The notes under the pieces are model-generated. The model was not told the DNA's origin, did not search any database, and saw only the letters and a program-made list of their open reading frames with translations. Positions 53,301 to 60,808 of a stretch of DNA of 64,000 nucleotides are shown piece by piece. A program made the position numbers and the translations under genes. Within the stretch, counting starts at the first letter, position 1, and every line of letters begins with the position of its first letter. This stretch comes from Micrococcales bacterium KH10. Its GTDB lineage: Bacteria > Actinomycetota > Actinomycetes > Actinomycetales > Cellulomonadaceae. The DNA is taken from contig FZPE01000001.1 of NCBI GenBank assembly GCA_900188465.1, forward strand, positions 930,001 to 994,000, in the 5' to 3' direction.

Positions 53301-56300
53301 GACTCACGAATGATTTCCTGAGTACGACTTGGTTTACCTGCCGCGGCGTAGATGTATGGGATGTGGAAGGACACCTGGTTGCTGGCTCCCCACTGGCCCA
53401 TCCGGACGTCGCGCGCCTCGAAGGTCTCATGGATGCGCCAGCTCCAGGCGCGTTCCTGCGTTGCGAAGAACGTGTCGAGCTTCTCCACCAGCCCGTCCTT
53501 GCCGCCATACAGGCTCGCGAGTCCGTCTACGTCATAGGGCGCGTGGAAGGCAAAATTCCATCCGTCCGTTTCCGTGTAGACGTGGTATCCGGTTCGGTAG
53601 TCACCGTCCCAATGCTCCGGATTATAGATAGTCTCAACGTTGTCGTAGGTGTATTCACCTGGTGCCATCACAAACGCGCCGTCCTCATGACGCCCTTGAA
53701 AGAATCCCGGTGAGTCATGTCCGACATTCGGATCAAATAAGTTGACGTAGTCCTCAGTACGCGCCATGAAATACTGCGCCTCTTCGCGTAGTTGCTGACG
53801 CCGTCCCTGTGGTGTTTGCGGATCGTCTGCAAGTTTTTTGGCCATCTGCGCTAGTGCGTAGTCATTGATAAGACCTTCGAGACCCCACGAGACGCTCTGA
53901 TCTTGGCTAGCCGGGGTATACCCTAGGAAGATCGATCTGTGAAGGCCTTTACGTCCCACATGCCTCGCCTCGTAATCGAAACCGTTCGGCAAGTTTGAGT
54001 CGGAAAGCACGGTCGCGTTCTTCAGTGCTGCATCATAGGCTTCCAGCGCAAGGTCTGTCGGTAGTGAACCAACTACATATGCCTCCGCGAAGGACGCGTC
54101 GGAACTCGTGCCTGTCATGAGGTCTGAGTACCCCGGTGAGGACCACCTCGAGATCCATCCACCATCGCGATATTGTTGCACAAAGCCGTCAATTAATTCG
54201 GCGGACAACTCTGGGTACAACTGTGAGTACAGCGGCCATGCAGTGCGGTAGGTATCCCAGAAACCGTTGTTGACATAGAGCTTTCCATCGCGTACTTGAG
54301 CGTTAGTTGTAGTCGACCCCGGGCTTCCAACCGAGCCGACCACGGGGCTCGCATATTTGTATTGCGGGTTTGAAGCGGTCCCCGTGTTCTCGAACTGCGA
54401 GTTGGGGTATAGGTTGAGCCGATACAGGTTCGAGTACAAGTTGACCATTTCTACGTCGTTCGCGCCTGATACTTCAATAACTCCGAGTCGCTCATCCCAA
54501 GCAGCCTGAGCAGCCGACTGCACGTCATCGTAGCCCCAGTTCTTGTCGAGTATTTCCATCTCCAGGTTCTTCGTAGCCTGGTTTACTGAGATGAAAGATG
54601 TCGCAATTTTGACCTCAATTTCTTTGTTTGTTGAAGTATCGAAACGGAATGCCAGAGCACTGTTACGTCCAGAAGCGACGTTGAAAGAAGTCGCTGCCTG
54701 GGAGAAAAGGATGGAGAAGTACATCCGTGTCACACCTGAACCGACGCCTCCGTCGATATAACCCGTGACCTTCTCCAGACCAGGTTCCTCCACCATGAAA
54801 CTCGACCCGTTATGCACCTGATCGAGGAAAAGTGTGCCCTGATTCTCCTGACTCGGGTAGGTGAAGCGGAAAATACCCGCGTGGTCCGTCGGAGCGACCT
54901 CAGCTTTAATGCCGTTGTCGAAGGTAACGGCATACTCATCGGGTTGCGCGATCTCGTTCTCGTGACCAAATGATAGTTCACGCGCAACCAACCCCGCATT
55001 CGGAATACCTGGGGAGTAAAGCGCGGGCATGAATGCTAACTGGTTGCGATCCTGCATCCAGATACTCGGTTCATGTGAGATACCGATACCCTGCAACCGG
55101 GGACGGTTGTTCGCGTCGGCTGCGGCTTGGTACTTGTAGAGTTCACGGTTCGATTCACCCTCCGTGAATGGGGTGAAAAAGTTAAAACCATTGGGCCATG
55201 CTGTAGCCGGAAAGTTGTTGCCACGCGAGAAAGCTCCCGACGAGTTGGTGCCACGGCGCGTGTCCACGTAGTTTGTCAACGAGTCATCAGGATTCTCGAT
55301 TGGTTGCTTCGCACTAATCGCGATGTCGTCGATCCACCCTTGGAACGATGTCACATCGGACCCATCCGGGTTGTTGTAGGTCAACAGAACCTTGGTGATC
55401 TTTTTGCCGGCAATGCTCGCAAGGTCGACACGAATCTTGTTCCACTGATCCGGCCATAATGTCTTGGCACGGCCTTGCTCGGTGGCAGTGATGCCGTAGC
55501 CGTACTGGTCGGTCAATGTGCTGTTGCTTGAAAGCAGGCGTGGATTTGAACCGTTGGCGTCGGTGTACTCAACGTCAATGGCAACATAGTTGCTCGGGTA
55601 GGTCAGATCGGATTCGTGCAGTTCCGGGAAGACGAGGTAGGACAGTTCGGAGTCGTCGCCGACGGTGATGTTCAGCCCGGAGTACAGCACATTGGTGGCA
55701 CGAGCAGTCGAACCGTTGCCCACGTGGTAGCCGCTGTAACGCATCGACTTGAGCCCGGTGAAACCAACGTTGGCACGCGCAGTCCTGGAACTGGCCGGGC
55801 CTGTGCCCGCGATGGTGGTCATCGCCGGAAGGCCAGTCGGGTTCACCGTACTTGTGCCGATCAACTCGAATTCTGCGAGCTGCGTGTCATCGCGTCCGTT
55901 GTTGGCGGTGACGTTGATCTGGTAGTAACGGTAGGCCGCTTGGTTCCCTCCTGGCACCGCGTAGGTGTGCACGCTGAAATGCTCTGGGATGTTGTCGCGC
56001 ATCTTCAACTGGTCGGCGCGAGTGTCAATGGTTGACCAGTCGGTGCCGTTGTTGGAACCCTGTAACGCCCAGTTCTTCGGGTTGCGCTGCCAGAAGTCGT
56101 TGGCGGTGGTCAGTCGGTACGCCGTGACCGTTTGTGCGGAGCTGAGCTCGTAACGCAAGTATCCGGTCGGTGATGGCATGTACCACTTGGTGTCACGACG
56201 GCCATCATGTGCTTTGTCGGCGGCTTCATTCGCGCTACCTTGACCGCTGGCCGTCACGTTGGTGACAAACGAACTGAGGCTACCCGTGGTGCGGTCGATG

Positions 56301-56551
56301 CCGGCTACATTCGAGGTGGGTTCGAAACCCGCCACGCCGCTGCCGCTGTACGTCGTCGACTCTGTGACAGCAGGGTCCGCGGTCTCGAAAGAAGTGCGCC
56401 AGGTATCTCCGACTGCCGGTGCTGCCTGGGCGGGCGCCGCGGCGATACCTGCCAGCGTGGCAGCGAGTATTGCGGCGAGGCTGACACCAACAGTGCGTCC
56501 AAGACGCATTCGTTTGGGCATGGCCTGGTGGCTTGATGTCGCTATCGACAT
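50399..56551 (-). CDS. Very large secreted GH92 alpha-mannosidase with CBM32, PKD and Ig-like domains
   Basis: This exo-alpha-mannosidase of family GH92 has 2050 residues. I choose the ATG at 56551 with AGGAG at 5 nt; it gives a signal peptide cleaved near AQA (residue 43). Domains in order: CBM32-like module (about 90-240), a beta-sandwich, the GH92 N-terminal domain beginning YVDTRRGTNSSGAF (about 427), the GH92 catalytic barrel ending with GDEDNGAMASWYIYGALGLY (about 1110), a second CBM32-like module (about 1225-1350), beta domains, a PKD-like domain (GDGTGAKDAV), two Ig-like domains and a basic terminal domain with 32 Lys/Arg and no Asp/Glu in 101 residues. It likely trims N-glycan or fungal mannan mannose. 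It has its own strong promoter. Confidence 0.93.
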   Translation of the reverse strand: MSIATSSHQAMPKRMRLGRTVGVSLAAILAATLAGIAAAPAQAAPAVGDTWRTSFETADPAVTESTTYSGSGVAGFEPTSNVAGIDRTTGSLSSFVTNVTASGQGSANEAADKAHDGRRDTKWYMPSPTGYLRYELSSAQTVTAYRLTTANDFWQRNPKNWALQGSNNGTDWSTIDTRADQLKMRDNIPEHFSVHTYAVPGGNQAAYRYYQINVTANNGRDDTQLAEFELIGTSTVNPTGLPAMTTIAGTGPASSRTARANVGFTGLKSMRYSGYHVGNGSTARATNVLYSGLNITVGDDSELSYLVFPELHESDLTYPSNYVAIDVEYTDANGSNPRLLSSNSTLTDQYGYGITATEQGRAKTLWPDQWNKIRVDLASIAGKKITKVLLTYNNPDGSDVTSFQGWIDDIAISAKQPIENPDDSLTNYVDTRRGTNSSGAFSRGNNFPATAWPNGFNFFTPFTEGESNRELYKYQAAADANNRPRLQGIGISHEPSIWMQDRNQLAFMPALYSPGIPNAGLVARELSFGHENEIAQPDEYAVTFDNGIKAEVAPTDHAGIFRFTYPSQENQGTLFLDQVHNGSSFMVEEPGLEKVTGYIDGGVGSGVTRMYFSILFSQAATSFNVASGRNSALAFRFDTSTNKEIEVKIATSFISVNQATKNLEMEILDKNWGYDDVQSAAQAAWDERLGVIEVSGANDVEMVNLYSNLYRLNLYPNSQFENTGTASNPQYKYASPVVGSVGSPGSTTTNAQVRDGKLYVNNGFWDTYRTAWPLYSQLYPELSAELIDGFVQQYRDGGWISRWSSPGYSDLMTGTSSDASFAEAYVVGSLPTDLALEAYDAALKNATVLSDSNLPNGFDYEARHVGRKGLHRSIFLGYTPASQDQSVSWGLEGLINDYALAQMAKKLADDPQTPQGRRQQLREEAQYFMARTEDYVNLFDPNVGHDSPGFFQGRHEDGAFVMAPGEYTYDNVETIYNPEHWDGDYRTGYHVYTETDGWNFAFHAPYDVDGLASLYGGKDGLVEKLDTFFATQERAWSWRIHETFEARDVRMGQWGASNQVSFHIPYIYAAAGKPSRTQEIIRESLQRLFVGSEIGQGYPGDEDNGAMASWYIYGALGLYPLAPGSGEYTLGSPLYDQAVLRPLGTNNKLTITSNNNSFDNVYVQSVNLNGAAHNNVTVTTDDLTGTDKTLTFNMGATPSTWGEHDLAADAPTPQRDVLGAGGFTLSSSDGTSTANLIDNNSKSEATFSSNTPTLTATSNVGEVLISRYTITNGADGKAPQSWRLQGSNDGSNWVTVDERSGETFQWRTQTRPFSVASPAAYPRYRLVVQNSSSTAGSLKIAELELLVDGNATAQGPLQVQAISQLEAVAAAPLGLPVARITGGGSVTPGAFTAAVTLGGQSVPAVVESVGVGSALQVSLTGPLPESMLGRQTGQVTVTVGGQTEAAQIVVDVLLDKSDAANIVRGANLSCFSVQGVGGDCDGNGYAFDRAKVAQATGATFGEQATFNLGGDTFRYALPKSVTGQTDTIFPAGQTVPVKLAPGATKLSVLGFANEGTRSTTLTLNYTDGTNQAVPVAFGDWVGAAANPVAGTSRVFQVEGRLSGVSAVDELTAAVFATNAVNLAAGKQVKSVTFPAQVGNIKPEGQVHVVAFASNGSAVPAVTLTASSNEQIAVGTDGVLSGIAATASGGRGDLTAVINYGDGTGAKDAVIDVNGNVILDHVYSVGGTFTVSIVVHDGEHSSLVTREVRVEGASTASSTSLRANAASINAGGSVELTATVVPQGATGSVTFANGGNAIGTANLVAGTARLTTAALTAGVHTFTATYSGDATYLASTSAPVTVNVVPITSTPAVTAPNFSKKNQAFKSKPKLRASVASVVTGVTSGTVTFRSGNTVLGTAKVVKSGNAYTATLRLKGNLKRGTYRNVVAVLRAGAQTRTSAASPQTFKVIKARPKNVRVTTKRFNRGSMSQIKIRVGKMNNGRWAQGRVVVRVGGKKAATVRLKPKSRGKVTVRVPARYTNQARIKVKARFAPKAPKNFRAKASKAVQLRAK

Positions 56552-56645
56552 GACGGCTCCTGGTGGTGAGGGCGGTGATCCGGCTGACTGCGTCATCCGT
56601 CCCGAAGCAGGTTCAGGGCATGGACGAAGCGTTTCTGCCGACACG

Positions 56646-56661
56646 GCATGACAACGATGTC
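56646..56661 (+). promoter_or_regulatory. Shared motif GCATGACAACGATGTC upstream of the GH92 gene
   Basis: The 16-mer is identical to that upstream of the subtilase gene (there on the other strand) and lies just past the expected start point of the GH92 promoter. Placement at +1 to +16 suits a repressor. Confidence 0.5.
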
Positions 56662-56668
56662 AGACCCC

Positions 56669-56698
56669 ATTCTAGAAGTGCGACAGGCTCTGTGTCAA
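56669..56698 (-). promoter_or_regulatory. Promoter of the GH92 gene
   Basis: On the minus strand TTGACA (56693-56698), a perfect -35, and TAGAAT (56669-56674) are 18 nt apart. The start point would be near 56662, giving a leader of about 110 nt. The -35 lies 21 nt past the stop of the preceding repeat-protein gene. Confidence 0.8.
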
Positions 56699-56718
56699 CG
56701 ACGCCTGAAGCCCACCGT

Positions 56719-57483
56719 TCATCCCAGCAACAGCGCTAACGCACCCACCGTGACACAGCTGCCCGCAACGATCAGGAGCACCAGGCGCCATCGAATCCGC
56801 GGCTTGCGGCGCTGCGGCGCCTGTTCGATTTTGGGCACCGTGACGCGTTGGCGCGTCGCAGGCTGTGTGAAGTCCTGCCGTGTTCCGCGTTCGACGTCTC
56901 CGGTCTTGCGCAACTCGTAACGCTCGTAAGATAGCGGCGACGAAGGGTCAACGGGGATGGATACGACTGCTAAGTCATCGCGAACTGACGGCGGAACCTG
57001 TCGTTGTGCTGCTTGTCGGACCGTAGCCTCATCAGCTGGCGGTACCGAATGATGCCTGGGACGTTTGCCGCTGACAACAGTGACGTCATCATCGGGAATG
57101 TCAACTCGGGCGCGCACTGCCGTGGGGTCGTCGTCCAACATCCCCTCGTCATCGACACCGGCCAACGACGCTCGTCCCCGCACCACCGTAGGATAGTCGT
57201 CCAATGTGCTGTCATCTGTGGGAATGCCAGACGTTGGTCGGCGTCGGATCACAGTGGGGTCATCGTCGAGGGCGAGGTCAGCACCCGACTGCGCTACAGC
57301 GCCACGCGACCGGATGACCGTCGGATCGTCATCAACCACATCGTCATCAGTCGCACTCCCCCGCGTGCGCACCACGGTGGGGTCATCATCCAACGCTCCG
57401 TCATCATCGACACCGTCCGACGACGCTCGTCCCCGCACCACCGTCGGATCGTCGTCGAGCGACCGATCATCCTCATCAGTCAT
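56719..57483 (-). CDS. Tail-anchored protein with six acidic-Pro-Thr repeats (putative phosphothreonine hub)
   Basis: I do not recognise this family. The 254-residue protein has six copies of a block of the form LDDDPTVVRxR, with threonines at residues 14, 36, 55, 77, 99 and 121 (spacing 22, 19, 22, 22, 22) and a degenerate seventh at 135. A basic middle region with RQAAQRQVPPSV follows, then SYERYELRKTGDVERGTRQD, a very basic stretch, and a single C-terminal membrane helix (LVLLIVAGSCVTVGALALLL) at the extreme end. It starts within the PP2C stop codon (ATGA). Threonine after a run of acidic residues suits PknB-type kinases, and FHA domains read such sites; no kinase is in the window. The role is inferred. 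Confidence 0.8.
   Translation of the reverse strand: MTDEDDRSLDDDPTVVRGRASSDGVDDDGALDDDPTVVRTRGSATDDDVVDDDPTVIRSRGAVAQSGADLALDDDPTVIRRRPTSGIPTDDSTLDDYPTVVRGRASLAGVDDEGMLDDDPTAVRARVDIPDDDVTVVSGKRPRHHSVPPADEATVRQAAQRQVPPSVRDDLAVVSIPVDPSSPLSYERYELRKTGDVERGTRQDFTQPATRQRVTVPKIEQAPQRRKPRIRWRLVLLIVAGSCVTVGALALLLG
57106..57459 (-). repeat. Coding tandem repeat, mostly 66-bp period
   Basis: This DNA encodes residues 9-126 of the repeat protein, six units of 22 residues (one of 19). Units 1 and 5 also share the flanking GRAS...GVDD, indicating recent tandem duplication. Copy number may vary between strains. Confidence 0.8.
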
Positions 57484-58307
57484 GATCGGCTCTGTCTCGG
57501 GGCGGTATCCTCATCCGGCAGTTCCTGCTCGAAGGCAGTCGTGACGACTTCTCCGGTACGTTCCCCATGCGCCATACCTCCCGCGATGACGTCGACTAGA
57601 ACAAGCGAGACGTTGTCCCTTCCGCCATTGTTCAACGCTAACGCGAGCATACGATCCACCGCATGCTGTGTGTCCGGCGTTGCGGCCAGTACGGCAGAGA
57701 TAGCGGCATCGGTGATCTCGTTGGTCAGTCCATCGGAGCAGATCAGGATGCGTTCCGTGTCGATCACCGGGATCAGGAACAGTGCCGGTTCGTGATCTGC
57801 GGCTCCTAATGCCCGAGTGATCACATTCCGACCCGGCGCGGACAGCGCTTCTTTCGCGGTCAAGGTGCCCTCATCCACCATTTGCTGGACGAGCGAGTGA
57901 TCAACGGTCAACTGCCGCAACTCACCATCGAGGTACCGGTAAACCCGCGAGTCTCCGATGTTGAAGACCAACCAATGCAGGCCCTCTCGGAAATCGACGA
58001 CCGCGACGCCGGCAACCGTCGATCCTGCGCTGCGCGGTCCGCCAGACGAGATCGAGACGACGTCATACTGCGCAGCATCGAGCGCGGCCACCAATTGCTC
58101 CGGCGAGATAGCACCGTTGTGAGCGTTATGGTGGAGTGCTCCCAACGCGCGGACCACGGCCGCCGATGCCACCTCGCCAGCCTCGTGTCCGCCCATGCCG
58201 TCAGCGATCGCGAAGACAAGGCCATCGGCTAACACCGCGTCCTCATTATGGTCACGCACCATCCCGGCGTGGGTTTCGGCCGCAACGGACACGTCCAGAC
58301 GTACCAC
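57480..58307 (-). CDS. PP2C-family Ser/Thr protein phosphatase
   Basis: This metal-dependent phosphatase reverses Ser/Thr kinase action. The 275-residue protein has all PP2C motifs: RDHNEDAVL, ADGMGGHEAGEVAS, GSTVAG, NIGDSRVYRY, VDHSLV, CSDGLTNEI and GGRDNVSLV. There is no membrane segment, so it is cytoplasmic. The start is a GTG two bases after the transglutaminase-like gene, and it overlaps the repeat protein gene by 4 nt. It is the likely phosphatase of that protein's threonines. Confidence 0.94.
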   Translation of the reverse strand: MVRLDVSVAAETHAGMVRDHNEDAVLADGLVFAIADGMGGHEAGEVASAAVVRALGALHHNAHNGAISPEQLVAALDAAQYDVVSISSGGPRSAGSTVAGVAVVDFREGLHWLVFNIGDSRVYRYLDGELRQLTVDHSLVQQMVDEGTLTAKEALSAPGRNVITRALGAADHEPALFLIPVIDTERILICSDGLTNEITDAAISAVLAATPDTQHAVDRMLALALNNGGRDNVSLVLVDVIAGGMAHGERTGEVVTTAFEQELPDEDTAPRQSRS

Positions 58308-58309
58308 CG

Positions 58310-60808
58310 TTAGTTATCCTCCGTGTCGTATGCATCAACGCGCGAACTCTGCTGCGTTAAGAACCGCCATGAGATTTTCGCACGCCAACGCTGCCAGGCA
58401 CCCATTTCGGCGCGTCGTTCTGCTATTTCCGCATGCACCAAACGCCAGTAGTCATCCGCCTCTTGTGAGGTGGGCTCGCGATCTGAGAAGACTGCGGCAT
58501 CTGCCAACACCGCCAGTGTGACGTTTTGTGTGCCGCCGTAGACCGTTGCGCTTTCAGTTCTGGTACGAGCCGCAAGACGTGGTTGCCCCATATCCACAGC
58601 GCGGTCGAGATATTCATCCCAGCCACCCGTGATCTGATCTTCCGGGGCGCCGCGTCGACGGCGCTTCCTGCGCAGCAACTTGACCAGCACGATCACCCAG
58701 ATGGGGCTGGTCAGCAGGAGCAGCGCACCCAGACTCACTCCTGAGATGGCCACGACTCGACGCCAGCTCTGATTCCCCGCAAGGTCCTCGGGTTGATCCT
58801 GTGCTACCGGGGAAGACGAGCCGCCGGACTGGGAACGCACATCAGGAGGCGGCAGTTGTGGCGATACATCGCGCTTGACCGGGTTGGAGTACTGATTCGG
58901 GGTGGGCTGGGTCTGGGTGTCGTCGAATGAGTTATCAGTACGAGCAACCGCCTCGATCGGCGTCCAGGAGCCATCGGCTGACTGCAGTTCAGCCCAGGCC
59001 CGGATGTCCTGGGCCCGCACCTGTCCATCCTCGGTCGGCGTCGCACCAAGCACGACCCGCACCGGGAATCCCGCGGCTTGTCCGAGCAGCGCGGCTGCAA
59101 CCGCGAACTGCTCATCGTCACCGACCACGGCGGCACAGCGGGTGTCCTGCGGTCCGTCGCATTTCCTTATGGTCGGGTCGATGAGGCGGTGGAAGATCTG
59201 CTCGTCAATCGTGCGCAGGTTGTGACCGGCATAACTCGGTTCGAAGCGGAATCCGTCGTTATCGACGGTATCCAGCCAGGTTCCCGCAGTCGTGTTCCAG
59301 GTTTCGGCGGGATCCACCAGCGAGTGACTCAGATAAGACGCCCACATCATGCGATCGACGATGTTTTGAACGTCGGCGACTGTGTTCAGCGGCGCGTCCA
59401 AGGTCTCCAACCAGGTGTACATGGCCGGCAACTCGTCCTGCGACCACTGCGAGTCGATACCGGGGCTACGTCCCGTAGGGCCAGCTGCGTCGGGTTCCGC
59501 GACTTTGAGTTCATAGGTGTCACCCTGCACAAGCCCGGTAACGTCCCTCGAACGAGGCGTCATCACGATCGCACCCGTGGTGCTGCGGGAAACATACAGC
59601 TGTGCCGCTAGTTCGCGGGCTGAATCACCTTGAAAGACGACCTCGACCACCTGGCCGACCGTTGGCAACCAGGGACCCTGATAATTCTCGATGTGGATGG
59701 CAACCGAAGTGTGAGCACCGGGCACATCGGCCACGCGATACGCAAGACGCCGGAAGTCGGAACTCGAGTCATCAGGGTCGACAGCGGTGAAGACATCGCC
59801 GCGGTACGAGGGCATCGTGGCGATCCGCACCCGTGACGGCAACTCGTCGGCCGATACTGTGAACAGCACCTCGTCAAGGTCTGTCCCGGCAAAATAAGAA
59901 CGGAACGTCGATAACGGACTATGGGACGGCGGTTCAACCACTTCGGGAGCGACAAAAGAACGGGCCACGATGCGCTGCGACGTCCATGTTGGCGCCACCC
60001 CCACGGCAACGATCGTTCCGATGAGCAACGTGGCGGTAGCCGCCAAGAGCCGCGCGGCCGGGAGGAAGATCATCCGCCGACGAGACCGCTTATCGGCCGC
60101 GACGGTCTTGACCCGCGGCGCGGCGAAATAGCGCCGGATGCTCAGCCAGAGCACCATGACGAGCGCCCACACCACGCCCAACGTGGCTTCGCGCGGTTGA
60201 GTGACCTGCCAGTCGATGAACGAGACCGTGCCGGATACCGTCAGCGGGCCTGTGACGATCACGAATATCAAGGGCACGGATACCGCCAGAATCCGCAGCC
60301 CGACCAAATGCGGCCGGCGCAGTTGCAGCAGCACGAGCCATAAGGCGCTGGCACCGAAGACGATGAACGCCGGCACCAGGACGTTGCCGAATTCCCCTAC
60401 CGGAAGATCCAGGGTGACGAGGGTCTTCCAAGCGGTGATGGGGGCCACCACCGCTTCTTTGAGCCCGTAGAGCAGGTTGGTCGGGAAACTCCATAGCGCC
60501 GAGCCGATCGCAAGAGGAATGACCGTGATGAAGTAGATTCCTACCGCCAGCAGCCAGACAAAACGGGCTTTGAGTTGCCACCGGGTACTGCAGACGATCG
60601 CTAATCCGGCGGCCAGCACAGTGGCAGCCACCGCGCAGATCACGTAAGCCGAATGTTGGTAGGTGGGCCAGCCGGCGACGATCGCTAATCCCAACGCAAG
60701 CGCCATCACGGCCGCGTCCAAGATCGGAATGACCTTCGACCGCGAGCGGGTGCGCCAGTTCACGGCGCCCCGGCCACCGCTATCGGCACCTTGATACACG
60801 TCGCTCAC
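58310..60808 (-). CDS. Multi-pass transglutaminase-like (TgpA-type) membrane protein lacking the catalytic triad
   Basis: This 832-residue protein has about six N-terminal membrane helices, an extracytoplasmic region of about 400 residues with a transglutaminase-like fold, another helix (VVAISGVSLGALLLLTSPIWVIVLV) and a cytoplasmic tail. In the active family the Cys lies in a C-E-(H/Q)-F-A context. Here it is GDDEQFA with Asp565 at that place; the His position reads DIRAWAEL (R603) and the Asp position GSWTPIE. All three catalytic residues are thus replaced, which suggests a binding rather than an enzymatic role. It overlaps the DUF58 gene by 4 nt. Confidence 0.88.
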   Translation of the reverse strand: MSDVYQGADSGGRGAVNWRTRSRSKVIPILDAAVMALALGLAIVAGWPTYQHSAYVICAVAATVLAAGLAIVCSTRWQLKARFVWLLAVGIYFITVIPLAIGSALWSFPTNLLYGLKEAVVAPITAWKTLVTLDLPVGEFGNVLVPAFIVFGASALWLVLLQLRRPHLVGLRILAVSVPLIFVIVTGPLTVSGTVSFIDWQVTQPREATLGVVWALVMVLWLSIRRYFAAPRVKTVAADKRSRRRMIFLPAARLLAATATLLIGTIVAVGVAPTWTSQRIVARSFVAPEVVEPPSHSPLSTFRSYFAGTDLDEVLFTVSADELPSRVRIATMPSYRGDVFTAVDPDDSSSDFRRLAYRVADVPGAHTSVAIHIENYQGPWLPTVGQVVEVVFQGDSARELAAQLYVSRSTTGAIVMTPRSRDVTGLVQGDTYELKVAEPDAAGPTGRSPGIDSQWSQDELPAMYTWLETLDAPLNTVADVQNIVDRMMWASYLSHSLVDPAETWNTTAGTWLDTVDNDGFRFEPSYAGHNLRTIDEQIFHRLIDPTIRKCDGPQDTRCAAVVGDDEQFAVAAALLGQAAGFPVRVVLGATPTEDGQVRAQDIRAWAELQSADGSWTPIEAVARTDNSFDDTQTQPTPNQYSNPVKRDVSPQLPPPDVRSQSGGSSSPVAQDQPEDLAGNQSWRRVVAISGVSLGALLLLTSPIWVIVLVKLLRRKRRRRGAPEDQITGGWDEYLDRAVDMGQPRLAARTRTESATVYGGTQNVTLAVLADAAVFSDREPTSQEADDYWRLVHAEIAERRAEMGAWQRWRAKISWRFLTQQSSRVDAYDTEDN

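Noticed and set aside
57073-57480. Open frames on both strands in the repeat region, as if overlapping genes existed
   Set aside because: The tandem repeat keeps several frames open; only the minus-strand frame coupled to PP2C has a start overlap and a membrane helix.
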